Part shown: one piece after another, positions 16,616-24,734 of the stretch
How positions within the stretch are numbered: the first letter of the stretch is position 1
Layout: the number at the start of each line of letters is the position of its first letter
Assembly: GCA_017435365.1 (NCBI GenBank)
Contig: JAFSFD010000034.1
Coordinates: 1 to 50,565, forward strand
DNA: 50,565 bases
Reading direction: 5' to 3'
From: Akkermansia sp.
GTDB lineage: Bacteria > Verrucomicrobiota > Verrucomicrobiia > Verrucomicrobiales > Akkermansiaceae
The notes under the pieces: generated by a model
Databases searched by the model: none
What the model was told of the DNA's origin: nothing
Seen by the model: the letters and a program-made list of their open reading frames with translations, nothing else
Translations under genes and position numbers: made by a program

Positions 16616-17365
16616 TCAGATGAAGAGTTCAGGTTGTTTCGGCTCGGAGGCAATGGCGGTGAGCTTTGCCGTGAAGGCCTGCTCCATGGGCGGGGGCAGG
16701 ATTCGGGCTTTGCGCGGGCAGATGGCCACGCAGCGCATGCAGAGAATGCACCTGGCGGCATCTGTGCTGCGCGGGTCACTCAGCGGGATGGCCCCCACCG
16801 GGCACTTGCGGGCGCACATGCCGCAGCCGCCGCAGGCATCCGTCACCAGCGGGGTGGCAGGCATCTGGGGTAGGGGGCGGTATTCTGCATTGCCGGGCAC
16901 CTCCACGGTGCCGGGTGCGTCCTGCGCCAGTTTGGCCTCCACTGCGGCACCGAATTCCACGCACTTGGCGAGGTCGTCGGCATCCGGGCGTCCGGGGGCT
17001 ATGCTGCGGATGATGCTGTGCTCAGCGATGAATGCCGCAGCAGCAATCACCGCGAAACCGGATTCCGTGAGGGTGGTTTTGAGCTCCAGCAGGGCATCTT
17101 CATACGCACGGTTGCCGTATACCACCACGGCAATGGCCGGGCCGCCCTGGCCTTTCAGGGCTCGCAGTCGCTGAATGGCCACAGCGGGCACGCGCCCACC
17201 GTACACCGGCACCACGGCGAGCACCGGCACCCAGGTGGGCACCTCCTGCGGCTCGACAGGGGCGCAGAGGTCGATTCGTTTGCCCATGCGGGCACCCGCA
17301 ATGGCAGTGGCAATGGCGGAACAGCCCCCGGTGGGACTGAATACGGCGGAAATCCAGTTGTTCAT
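16616..17365 (-). CDS. EFR1-type flavodoxin-ferredoxin protein
   Basis: The protein has 249 residues from ATG 17365. The N-terminal flavodoxin-like part starts SAVFSPTGGCSAIATAIA, with the S.TG phosphate-loop pattern, and includes VVPVYGGRVPAVA. The C-terminal part carries two [4Fe-4S] motifs: CGGCGMCARKCPVGAI and CILCMRCVAICPRKA. Proteins of the EFR1 family are predicted cytoplasmic electron carriers, but their partners are mostly unknown. The 17365 start is chosen because TTGATT-17-TAGAAT (17374-17402, minus strand) ends eight bases before it. This suggests a leaderless mRNA and excludes the more upstream ATG at 17383. Confidence 0.87.
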   Translation of the reverse strand: MNNWISAVFSPTGGCSAIATAIAGARMGKRIDLCAPVEPQEVPTWVPVLAVVPVYGGRVPAVAIQRLRALKGQGGPAIAVVVYGNRAYEDALLELKTTLTESGFAVIAAAAFIAEHSIIRSIAPGRPDADDLAKCVEFGAAVEAKLAQDAPGTVEVPGNAEYRPLPQMPATPLVTDACGGCGMCARKCPVGAIPLSDPRSTDAARCILCMRCVAICPRKARILPPPMEQAFTAKLTAIASEPKQPELFI

Positions 17366-17373
17366 ACGAGGGT

Positions 17374-17402
17374 ATTCTAGCATTGTTGAAGGGGTAAATC
17401 AA
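17374..17402 (-). promoter_or_regulatory. Promoter of the EFR1 gene, leaderless type
   Basis: On the minus strand, TTGATT (17397-17402), 17 bp, TAGAAT (17374-17379), then 8 nt to ATG. The start of the palindromic repeat element (17404) lies just upstream of the -35. Confidence 0.75.
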
Positions 17403-17403
17403 A

Positions 17404-17523
17404 CGATAAATTGATGTTTGTCGTTGTCGGGGCACGGGACTTCAGTCCCGAAATAACGGTGCTTCCAATCGGGACTGAAGTCCCGTGCTCCGACAGAGTT
17501 CCCCGACTAATTCCAATTTATCG
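17404..17523. repeat. Palindromic intergenic element, copy 1
   Basis: A 120-bp imperfect palindrome starts CGATAAATTG and ends CAATTTATCG. Inside are two small hairpins, GGGACT-TC-AGTCCC and CGGGACT-GA-AGTCCCG, and flanking GTCGGGGCACG / CGTGCTCCGAC. It contains no coding frame. It separates the divergent EFR1 and NhaC genes. Four relatives occur in the window. Confidence 0.92.
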
Positions 17524-17608
17524 TTCTTTTGATTGCCGGAGCAAGAAGCGTGCGCCTTACGCAAATGCGCGGCGGGGGCCTGTATTGCGTTGACTGTTAT
17601 CAATAATG

Positions 17609-17637
17609 TTGACACGCCATGTGTTTTATGTTAAGTT
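17609..17637 (+). promoter_or_regulatory. Promoter of the NhaC gene
   Basis: TTGACA (17609-17614), 17 bp, TAAGTT (17632-17637). The leader is about 18 nt and includes AAAGAGA. Confidence 0.7.
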
Positions 17638-17661
17638 CAGACGCAACCTACTGAAAGAGAA

Positions 17662-19284
17662 ATGCGGAATACCTTGAAGAATCTCCTCTCCCTGCTCCTG
17701 GTCGCTGTTTTGATGTTCGCCTCGCAGAGTTTTGCTGCGGCGGAGGCGGAAGTGGTGCAGAAATCCTCCTTTTGCGGCACCTTCTGGGCGCTGGCTCCGG
17801 CTATATTGGCCATCGTGCTGGCACTGATTTCCAAGGAGGTGTATTCCTCCCTGTTTGCCGGTATTGTGCTGGGCGCCTGCTTTGTGACCCAGTTTTCATT
17901 CTTCGATACGGTGGATTTTGTGGTCAATAATGGGCTCATGGCCGGCATGAAGGATACCACCGGCGTGTTTATCTTCCTGGTGATTCTCGGCGCCTTCGTC
18001 TGCATGATTAACAAGACCGGCGCCGCTCGCGCTTTCGGCGAGTGGGCGCAGACGCATGTGAAATCCCGCATCGGCAGTCAGCTGGCTTCCTTTGTGCTCG
18101 GTGTGCTGATTTTCATCGATGACTATTTCAACTGCCTGGCTGTGGGCAGTGTGATGAAGCCGGTGACGGATGCCAAGCGGGTATCCCGCGCCAAGCTGGC
18201 CTTTATCATTGATGCCACTGCGGCTCCCATTTGCATGATTGCGCCCATTTCGAGCTGGGCGGCGGCGGTATCGCAGTACTCCAGCGGCACTGGTTACAAC
18301 GGGCTGGAGCTGTTCATTCACGCCATTCCGTACAATTTCTATTCGCTGCTCATGCTCAGTTTTGTGGTCATGCTGGTGCTGATGCGCTTTGATTTCGGCC
18401 CCATGGCGCGTTATGAACGCAATGCCATCAAGAACGGCGATGTGCACACCGTGGTGCCGGAGCAGGTTATGCAGGAGCTGGAGCACACCACACCCGGCCG
18501 TGGTAAGCTGGTGGATCTGGTGCTGCCCGTGCTGCTGCTCATTGCGCTTGAAACCTTTGCCTTGGTATATGTGGGCGGTATTCTGGAAGGTAAATCCTTT
18601 GCGGATGCACTCAGCTCGACCGATGCCACGGTGGGTCTGCCCTGGGGTGCCGTCATTGCCCTGGCGCTGGTCGTGGCATTCTACCGCATGCGCGGAGTGC
18701 TCAGTTTCCGTGCGGCTATGCGCTGCATCCCCGAGGGGTTTGTGGCCATGGTGCCGGCCATCCTCATCCTTACCCTGGCCACCTCTCTGAAGAACGTGAC
18801 CTCTGCTCTGGAAGCACGCGAGTTCATCGCCTTCCACATGGAGCACAGCGCCGCCGGGCTGGTGAACTTCCTGCCGGCGGTCATCTTTGTGGTGGCCGGT
18901 GTGCTGGCCTTCTCCACCGGCACCTCCTGGGCCACATTCGGCATCCTCATTCCCATCGTGGTGAGCACTTTCGACCCCACCAGCCCGCTCATGTTCATTG
19001 GCATGTCCGCCTGTCTGGCCGGTGCAGTGGCGGGGGACCATTGCTCCCCGATTTCGGATACCACCATCATGTCCAGCGCCGGTGCGCAGTGCGACCACCT
19101 GAGCCATGTCTCCACCCAGCTGCCATACGTGCTGCTGGTTTCGGGCATTTCGCTGGTGGCTTTCCTGCTGGCCGGCTTCGTGCAGAACTGGTTCATCGTG
19201 TTCCCGCTGGCCTTCATCGGCCAGCTGGTTCTGCTGTTCGGCCTGAAGAGATATTTCACCCGCAAGCAGGCGGTTGAGGAATAA
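17662..19284 (+). CDS. NhaC-family Na+/H+ antiporter
   Basis: The protein has 540 residues with about 11-12 membrane segments. The N-terminus may be a cleavable signal or the first helix (SLLLVAVLMFASQSFAAAEA). Family hallmarks include FIDDYFNCLAVGSVMKPVTD, DATAAPICMIAPISSWAA and CLAGAVAGDHCSPISDTTIM. NhaC-type carriers exchange Na+ for protons, and some relatives exchange amino or organic acids, so the substrate is not fixed by sequence alone. It starts a short operon with a 52-residue membrane peptide. Confidence 0.9.
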   Translation: MRNTLKNLLSLLLVAVLMFASQSFAAAEAEVVQKSSFCGTFWALAPAILAIVLALISKEVYSSLFAGIVLGACFVTQFSFFDTVDFVVNNGLMAGMKDTTGVFIFLVILGAFVCMINKTGAARAFGEWAQTHVKSRIGSQLASFVLGVLIFIDDYFNCLAVGSVMKPVTDAKRVSRAKLAFIIDATAAPICMIAPISSWAAAVSQYSSGTGYNGLELFIHAIPYNFYSLLMLSFVVMLVLMRFDFGPMARYERNAIKNGDVHTVVPEQVMQELEHTTPGRGKLVDLVLPVLLLIALETFALVYVGGILEGKSFADALSSTDATVGLPWGAVIALALVVAFYRMRGVLSFRAAMRCIPEGFVAMVPAILILTLATSLKNVTSALEAREFIAFHMEHSAAGLVNFLPAVIFVVAGVLAFSTGTSWATFGILIPIVVSTFDPTSPLMFIGMSACLAGAVAGDHCSPISDTTIMSSAGAQCDHLSHVSTQLPYVLLVSGISLVAFLLAGFVQNWFIVFPLAFIGQLVLLFGLKRYFTRKQAVEE

Positions 19285-19287
19285 GCG

Positions 19288-19446
19288 ATGCTGGAGTTCC
19301 TGCTAGTTGTCGTGTTTTTCGGCTGCGGTGTGCCGCTGGTCGTGCATGAGGAGTGGCTGGAGCGTGGGCATCCTCGCTTTGCTCTCGGGTGGCTTATGGC
19401 TGCTGTCGCCGTGCTTGCGGCGCTGGGGCTCATGGTGCTCCTGTGA
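19288..19446 (+). CDS. 52-residue two-helix membrane peptide
   Basis: The ATG lies three bases after the NhaC stop. The peptide begins MLEFLLVVVFFGCGVPLVV, then has a short charged loop (HEEWLERGHPRFA) and a second helix (LMAAVAVLAALGLMVLL). Two membrane segments and tight linkage suggest an accessory subunit or stabiliser of the NhaC carrier. It is too short for routine gene callers. A strong terminator follows at 19505-19537. Confidence 0.6.
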   Translation: MLEFLLVVVFFGCGVPLVVHEEWLERGHPRFALGWLMAAVAVLAALGLMVLL

Positions 19447-19504
19447 ATTAAACCCGTCTCCGAGAACCACAACTTCTCATTCTTAGAGGCCGTCACGTAT
19501 ACAA

Positions 19505-19537
19505 ACACCCCCGCTTTCCGGAGAAAGCGGGGGTGTT
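19505..19537. terminator. Terminator between NhaC operon and acetyl-CoA synthetase gene
   Basis: AACACCCCCGCTTTC / GAAAGCGGGGGTGTT is a 15-bp stem with a 3-nt loop. The two neighbouring units converge here. Confidence 0.85.
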
Positions 19538-19560
19538 GCTGAATGGGATTTCAGGGAAGA

Positions 19561-21642
19561 TTACTTGAGAATCATCTTGAAGTCCACCACCACGGCGCGG
19601 TCGGCGGTGACGAGCACCGGGTTGCCGTCGATAGCGGTGATTTCGGGAATCTCGAGTACGAGCTTCTGCACCTTGGCCAGGGTGTCGGCCAGCGGGCCCA
19701 CAGCCTTGGGAGCCTCGCCGCGCACACCGTTGAGGATGGTGCCGACCTTGGTCTCCTTGATCATGTCGGTGAAGTCATCAGCCGGCAGGATGCGCATGGT
19801 GGTATCGCGCATCACTTCGGTGTAGATACCGCCGGTGCCGAACACCATGACGCGGCCGAAGTTCTTGTCGCTGTTCACACCGATGATGGTTTCGGTGGCC
19901 TTGGTAATCATCTCCTGGATGAGCACGGAAGCGCCCTTCAGGTTGAACTTGGTGATGGAGCCCCACAGACCTTCCCAGGCCTCGGTGAAGGAAGCCTCGT
20001 CATTGATGTTGAGGTAGATACCCTTCATTTCGGTCTTGTGCAGAGCATCGGGGGCGGAGAGCTTGAGCACCACGGCGTTCGGGAAGATGGTCTTGCAGAA
20101 GGCCAGGGCTTCTTCCTTATCGGTGAAGTTGCCGCACTTCGGGTAATCGATGCCGTAGTGGTCCATGAGCATGTTCACGGTGTCCTGGGGCAGGGAGGCC
20201 AGACCGGCTTCCTTGGCGGCGGTCACAGCAGCCTTGATTTCGGCGGGCACTTCGCCGGTCTCGCAGGTGGCGAGCTTCTTGCCGCGGAAAGCCATCTGGG
20301 CCTTCAGCAGACCGAGCAGGCGCACGATGTCGGCCGGGTATTCGTAGTTGAGAATCTTGGCCTTGTCGAGCAGCACGCGGCCCTCGTCCACGCGGGCACC
20401 ACCCACGAAGGAGCAGTAGATGTTCACGTTGGGGTACTGGGGAGCCAGCTTGATGACGGCCTCGGCGGTGCCGGGGCAATCGGTCACGCGCTGCGGGGTG
20501 AGGAGCACGAGGATGTTCTTGTACTCACCGCTCTCGCAGAGCACCTTGAGGGCGGCCTCGTAGCGGTCGGCCTTGGCATCGCCCACCACGTCGATGGGGT
20601 TGCCCAGGGAAGCCTCGGGGGTAAGCACGGCGCGCAGGGCCTCGATGGTCTTCTCGCTCGGGCGGGCCAGGTCGAGCCCGGCTTCTTCGCAGAGGTCGGA
20701 GGTGAGCACGCCCACGCCACCGGCGTTGGTCAGCACGGCCACCTGGCCGTCGAACTGGTTGTGGTTGCAGTACTGCAGCACCTCAAGCAGGCCGAAGAGT
20801 TCGCGGTCGTTGTAGGCCTGGATGGCGCCGGCACCCTGCAGGGCCATCTCCAGCACGCGGTAGTTCGGAGCCAGGGAACCGGTGTGGGAAAGAGAAGCGG
20901 CCTGGGCCTTGGCACTCTTGCCGGGCTCCATGATCACGCAGGGCTTGGTGTCGGAAACTTCCTTAATCACCTTCAGGAATTCCTTACCGTTCTTGAGGGA
21001 TTCCAGGTAGAACACGAAGGCGTTGGTGTTGGGGTCGTCCTTCAGGGCGGCGAGCAGTGCGTCCTCACCCATCACGGCCTTGTTGCCGATGGAGATGAAG
21101 TGGGAGAAGCCGATGCCCTTGCCGGCGGCCCAGTCCATGATGGCGGAGCAGTAGGCACCGGACTGGGAAACGAAAGCCACGTTACCGCGTGCGGGGAAAC
21201 CATCGGCGAAGGAGGCGTTCACGTTATCGAAAGTGGAGATGTGGCCGAGGCAGTTCGGGCCCAGCAGGTTGATGCCGTTGTCCAGGCACTTCTGGGCGAT
21301 GCGCTTCTCGAGCTCCTTCTCACCCACTTCGGCGAAGCCGGCGGTGATGATGGAAATGTTCTTGGTGCCGTTCACGATGCAGGCGTCAATCACGGCCTCG
21401 GTGAAGCGGGCGGGAACGAGGATAACGACCAGGTCCATGGGTTCAGGCAGGGCGTCCACGCTGGCGTAGCAGGGCTTGCCGCAGAGTTCCTGACCGGCCA
21501 TCTTGGGGTTGATGCCGTAAAGCTTGCCCTTGTAATCAGCGGAGATGATGTTGTTGAATACAACGGCGCCCAGCTTCGTGGGGTCGGCGGATACACCGAC
21601 GACTGCAATGCTCTTCGGATTGAAGAATGTTTCGAGTGACAT
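19561..21642 (-). CDS. acdA: Acetyl-CoA synthetase (ADP-forming), fused subunits
   Basis: The protein has 693 residues from ATG 21642, the usual length for the single-chain form. Domains in order are: CoA-binding (start SLETFFNPKSIAVVGVSADP), ligase-CoA with the catalytic His in SLSHTGSLAP (near residue 250), and a C-terminal ATP-grasp domain (LMDHYGIDYPKCG, then VVLKLSAPDALHKTEM and GTGGIYTEVMRD). It converts acetyl-CoA, ADP and phosphate to acetate, CoA and ATP, a main energy-yielding step of acetate-producing anaerobes. A second gene is not needed because alpha and beta parts are fused. It has its own promoter and upstream palindrome. Confidence 0.9.
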   Translation of the reverse strand: MSLETFFNPKSIAVVGVSADPTKLGAVVFNNIISADYKGKLYGINPKMAGQELCGKPCYASVDALPEPMDLVVILVPARFTEAVIDACIVNGTKNISIITAGFAEVGEKELEKRIAQKCLDNGINLLGPNCLGHISTFDNVNASFADGFPARGNVAFVSQSGAYCSAIMDWAAGKGIGFSHFISIGNKAVMGEDALLAALKDDPNTNAFVFYLESLKNGKEFLKVIKEVSDTKPCVIMEPGKSAKAQAASLSHTGSLAPNYRVLEMALQGAGAIQAYNDRELFGLLEVLQYCNHNQFDGQVAVLTNAGGVGVLTSDLCEEAGLDLARPSEKTIEALRAVLTPEASLGNPIDVVGDAKADRYEAALKVLCESGEYKNILVLLTPQRVTDCPGTAEAVIKLAPQYPNVNIYCSFVGGARVDEGRVLLDKAKILNYEYPADIVRLLGLLKAQMAFRGKKLATCETGEVPAEIKAAVTAAKEAGLASLPQDTVNMLMDHYGIDYPKCGNFTDKEEALAFCKTIFPNAVVLKLSAPDALHKTEMKGIYLNINDEASFTEAWEGLWGSITKFNLKGASVLIQEMITKATETIIGVNSDKNFGRVMVFGTGGIYTEVMRDTTMRILPADDFTDMIKETKVGTILNGVRGEAPKAVGPLADTLAKVQKLVLEIPEITAIDGNPVLVTADRAVVVDFKMILK

Positions 21643-21698
21643 GGTTGTTGTTATTTGGTTGAAAAATTGAAGAACCGGTATACACGGCTCCGCAACGG

Positions 21699-21727
21699 AT
21701 TGTAGCACTCCGGCCAACTGTTTGCAA
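21699..21727 (-). promoter_or_regulatory. Promoter of the ADP-forming acetyl-CoA synthetase gene
   Basis: On the minus strand, TTGCAA (21722-21727), 17 bp, TACAAT (21699-21704). The leader is about 50 nt. Confidence 0.75.
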
Positions 21728-21730
21728 GCA

Positions 21731-21754
21731 ACTTTGCCATTTTTATGGCAAAGT
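21731..21754. promoter_or_regulatory. Perfect palindrome just upstream of the -35
   Basis: ACTTTGCCAT-TTTT-ATGGCAAAGT is a 10-bp inverted repeat ending three bases from the -35 of the acetyl-CoA synthetase promoter. Its position, centred near -50, suits an activator or repressor site. Nothing upstream on the + strand needs a terminator here. Confidence 0.55.
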
Positions 21755-22113
21755 TTTGATGGAAATAGCTCCTTTTCTACCGAAAAAATCGGGCGCTGTG
21801 GCAGATTTTTTGTTTCCCCTCGAAAATTCCACCGAGTTTCAGTTCGCCCAGTCGGGATTTTCCTTCGAAGTTCCACTTCCATGGTTCGTTACCTCCCGGC
21901 AGTTGCTTCGTGCCCTTACCCTTGCAGGGCAAACATTTCATGTTGGCTAATCAGACGTACTGCTGTCGGCTGTTTTCTTTTTCTGGCCTTTGATTCCGCA
22001 TCATCGCGGTTCTGCGCGAACTTTACCCGCTGCACTCATAGCGTGTCGGACGTACTCAAAAAAGCCCGCCAATAGGCGGGCTTTTTTCATCTCTTGTATA
22101 GGCCAGCGTTTCT
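21755..22113. other. Intergenic stretch with a terminator
   Basis: Open frames here have no domain-like composition. The only clear structure is a hairpin GCCCGCC-AATA-GGCGGGC at 22064-22081 followed by TTTTTTCATC, a good intrinsic terminator on the + strand. What it terminates is unclear. Confidence 0.5.
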
Positions 22114-22497
22114 TCACTCTATCGGTTGGGAAGATGAACCGTAGTGTTTGTTAGAATAAAGCTGTGCAACTGGGGCTTTGAGCGAAGGAGATTTATAGAC
22201 GGTTCCTGTGCTGTAATGAATGTGCAAAGCATAGCGGCGTGTCCCTCTTGTGTTGATGGAAGCGCCAGCCTGTTCGCAGGCGTGAAGAAGCTCGCAAGCG
22301 GAAATGCCAAAAGCATAAGTAGTCTTTTCCTTAACAAAGACAAAAATGAAAGAGGCATACCGCGCAGCGGCTTGCTGCAGCCTTTTGATGCTGATGTCTG
22401 CACGCCAGAAATCCGGGTAATCAGGCATAGGGGTGCACCCTGCTATGATTTCGAGGTTCAAGGCGTATCTGCTTTCGAATTGGATGGAGTTTCCCAT
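22114..22497 (-). CDS. Hypothetical 127-residue protein
   Basis: The composition looks natural, with an N-terminal half containing DYPDFWRADISIKRLQQAAA and a middle containing SFIFVFVKEKTTYAFGISAC. No family, signal peptide or membrane segment is clear. It lies 150 bp downstream of the phase-variable ankyrin lipoprotein on the same strand and could be co-transcribed with it. Other frames overlap this region, so the call is tentative. Confidence 0.4.
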   Translation of the reverse strand: MGNSIQFESRYALNLEIIAGCTPMPDYPDFWRADISIKRLQQAAARYASFIFVFVKEKTTYAFGISACELLHACEQAGASINTRGTRRYALHIHYSTGTVYKSPSLKAPVAQLYSNKHYGSSSQPIE

Positions 22498-22648
22498 GGT
22501 GGTGTTATTCTTTTCAGGGATTTGTTTTATAAGTTGCAGAGGACAAGGTCGATGTGTATAAGTTTAATCTATAACTCAGCTCTGCCATGGTGCTATCATG
22601 AGTCCGTTTGAGTTGCTTTATACTGAACTTATTACAATGTGTCTGAGG

Positions 22649-24490
22649 TCATTTCTCAGCCCCTGCTGCTTTCAGCAGCTTGATAACTTCAGTGTTGCCT
22701 TCCTCTGTTGCTATCCCGAGGGGCGTTTCTGCGCTGAAGCTGTCCTTGTGCTTGTTAATATCGATACCGGGTGTGGCTAATAAAAGCTTAACTATTTCAA
22801 CTTCATTAAAGCGGGCTGCTATGTAGAGGGGTGTTCCTTTGTCGCCGCGTTTATTAACATCAATCCCCGGGGCTGACAGTAACAGCTTCACGCACTCGGT
22901 ATGGCCTTTCTCGACCGCAGCGTAGAGGGGTGAGCTGCCGTAGAAGCTTTTATTGACATCAATCCCCGGGGCTGACAGTAACAGCTTCACGCACTCGGTA
23001 TGGCCTCCCCGGACCGCATCGTAGAGGGGTGTTGAACCGGCGCCGACGGCGGTTTTATTGACATCAATCCCCGGGGCTGACAGTAACAGCTTCACGTACT
23101 CGGTACGGCCTTCACTGACCGCAGCTTTGAGGGGAGTGCCAAAGAGTACACCACAGGTCTCCGCGTTGACATCAATCCCTGGCTTGGCAAGAGCCTGTTT
23201 AAAAATACTCGCGTGATCATAGAGAGACGCGTAACAAAGCGCTGATTCAGCCGGTGCTCCAGCTTCAAGAAATGCCACTACACACTCGAGGGGGAGGAAT
23301 TTATCTGTATACTCCCACAATCTATAGATGTAGTTTATGTAATCGAAATCTTTGATCTGCTTTCTTCCATCTTTATACAGCTGATATTCATAAAGAAATT
23401 CTTTGGATAGTTTAACTTTTTCCTCGCTTGTACAATCGAAGATGTCGTAGCGATGGAGTAATGCAACAGCTTTATCTGTAGAAATAACTTCCACCATTCC
23501 GGTCTGTTTTAGCAGATTGCGTATCTCGTCGGATTTAGCGCAGGTCAGGGCGTTTACGCTGTTGCCATTGCGTTTGAAACTGGCGGACGTATCCACTCCT
23601 GCGTCAATCAACATCTGTACAATTTCTGCATTGCCACTTTCGGCAGCGAGAGCAATGATTGGGTCTCCGTTGGTGCTTTTATGGGCGGTGTCAGCTTTTG
23701 AGTTGAGCAGCAGTTTCACAACCTCCGGGCGGCAGAGAGACACGGCCTTCATCAGCGGGGTATAACCCTGTTTATCTGCTTTATTGATATCGGCACCGGC
23801 TTCAAGAAGGAGCTTTACAGCATCATCATTATTCAAAGCGTAATGAAATGCGGTCTCTCCATTGTTATTTTCGGCATTTACATCTAATCCTTGATTCAAC
23901 ATTAGCTGAATCAATTTCAAGTTGCTGCTTTCAGCCGCACTCATGAGCAGATTGTTGCCATTAACGTCAACGATATCTTTTGCTGCATTGGCTGAAATAA
24001 GTTGTTCTGCCGTGTCATAATGCCCCTGTTGAATGGCAAAGAACAAAGCGGTTCTCCCTTGATTATCGGTTCCGGCAACATCTGCACCTTTTTCCAGTAA
24101 CTTGCTGACAATATTTCCGTATCCGCCTGCTGCGGCTACATGCAAAGCAGTTTCGCCGCTGCTATTTTTTGCATGAAGATTAGCGCCTGCTTCCAGCAGA
24201 AGCTTGACTGCTTCCGGATTGCGGCTTTGAATCGCAGCCATGAGGGCTGTCTTGCCTTCGCCATCCGGGGTGTTCACATCTGCCCCGGCGGTCAGTAGCA
24301 GCTGCATGCGCTTCACGCTGCCTTTGGCTGCTTCTGCCACAAGCTGGGCATCATACTGTGGTGCCGCAATGTTGAGCGTCATGAGTTCTTCGACCGCCAG
24401 ACGCTTGGCTTTTTCTTCCGGCGATTCGCAGGATGAGAGCCCCCACACGGAGGCACCGAGGGCGATAAGGGTGATAAGTTCTTTTTTCAT
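22649..24490 (-). CDS. Ankyrin-repeat lipoprotein, predicted phase-variable
   Basis: The protein has 613 residues. The signal ends in a lipobox (GLSSC, Cys21), so the protein should be lipid-anchored. Residues about 45-330 hold eight or nine ankyrin repeats, then comes a non-repeat block (about 335-450), then five more repeats of the form LLSAPGIDVNK. The DNA of three of these late repeats is nearly identical (from 22857, 22956 and 23061), showing recent duplication. The gene reads away from an invertible segment (24567-24727). In the sequenced orientation no good promoter faces it, and inversion would create TTGACT-17-TACAGT. The likely role is a surface binding protein switched on in part of the population. 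Confidence 0.88.
   Translation of the reverse strand: MKKELITLIALGASVWGLSSCESPEEKAKRLAVEELMTLNIAAPQYDAQLVAEAAKGSVKRMQLLLTAGADVNTPDGEGKTALMAAIQSRNPEAVKLLLEAGANLHAKNSSGETALHVAAAGGYGNIVSKLLEKGADVAGTDNQGRTALFFAIQQGHYDTAEQLISANAAKDIVDVNGNNLLMSAAESSNLKLIQLMLNQGLDVNAENNNGETAFHYALNNDDAVKLLLEAGADINKADKQGYTPLMKAVSLCRPEVVKLLLNSKADTAHKSTNGDPIIALAAESGNAEIVQMLIDAGVDTSASFKRNGNSVNALTCAKSDEIRNLLKQTGMVEVISTDKAVALLHRYDIFDCTSEEKVKLSKEFLYEYQLYKDGRKQIKDFDYINYIYRLWEYTDKFLPLECVVAFLEAGAPAESALCYASLYDHASIFKQALAKPGIDVNAETCGVLFGTPLKAAVSEGRTEYVKLLLSAPGIDVNKTAVGAGSTPLYDAVRGGHTECVKLLLSAPGIDVNKSFYGSSPLYAAVEKGHTECVKLLLSAPGIDVNKRGDKGTPLYIAARFNEVEIVKLLLATPGIDINKHKDSFSAETPLGIATEEGNTEVIKLLKAAGAEK
22857..23110. repeat. Near-identical ankyrin-coding DNA repeats
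   Basis: A block beginning ACATCAATCCCCGGGGCTGA recurs at 22857, 22956 and 23061, spaced by 99 and 105 bp (33 and 35 codons). The first two copies agree over about 50 bp, and the third has a few changes. Confidence 0.9.
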
Positions 24491-24560
24491 AAAGGTAAGG
24501 AGATGTTTATTGAGCTGGGTTCATAACGATATTCCCTTTCGTTGGGCTCAACGTATGCAT

Positions 24561-24566
24561 ACTGTA
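24561..24566 (-). promoter_or_regulatory. Fixed -10 hexamer of the ankyrin gene (TACAGT)
   Basis: The minus strand reads TACAGT immediately outside the left inverted repeat. With the present segment, the position 17 bp upstream holds TAACCT, a poor -35. After inversion it would hold TTGACT. Confidence 0.6.
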
Positions 24567-24727
24567 CGCTTTCGGAATTCGTAAGGTTATGTTTGATTGA
24601 TTATTGGAGATAAAACAATAACAGCTTTCAGGACGAAAATACACAGCTTTGCGGAATGATGAACCGGGTATCGCAATTTTCTCGAAATAAAACAGTTTGT
24701 ATGCTTGACTTACGAATTCCGAAAGCG
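24567..24727. promoter_or_regulatory. Predicted invertible promoter segment, module 1
   Basis: The 19-bp perfect inverted repeats are CGCTTTCGGAATTCGTAAG at 24567-24585 and its reverse complement at 24709-24727, enclosing 123 bp. The segment separates the divergent ankyrin lipoprotein and a tyrosine recombinase gene that starts 8 bp beyond the right repeat. A movable TTGACT (24705-24710) spans the edge of the right repeat. It currently points at the recombinase, where the hexamer 17 bp on is AGCAAG. Inversion is predicted to turn the ankyrin gene on. Confidence 0.85.
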
Positions 24728-24734
24728 AGCAAGT

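Noticed and set aside
19543..21639. A 698-codon open frame opposite the acetyl-CoA synthetase gene
   Set aside because: It is antisense to a clearly recognised enzyme and is Gly/His/Val rich, as produced by high GC at third positions. No domain is visible.
21722..22075. 117-codon + strand frame upstream of the acetyl-CoA synthetase promoter
   Set aside because: It overlaps the promoter and palindrome, has unlikely composition and no ribosome-binding site.
22144..22611. 155-codon + strand frame near the ankyrin lipoprotein
   Set aside because: The minus-strand frame at 22114-22497 has more natural composition. This one lacks start signals and domain features.
24705..24734. TTG start of the module 1 recombinase at 24705
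   Set aside because: It would code through the inverted repeat, and the paralogue starts at the equivalent of 24735.
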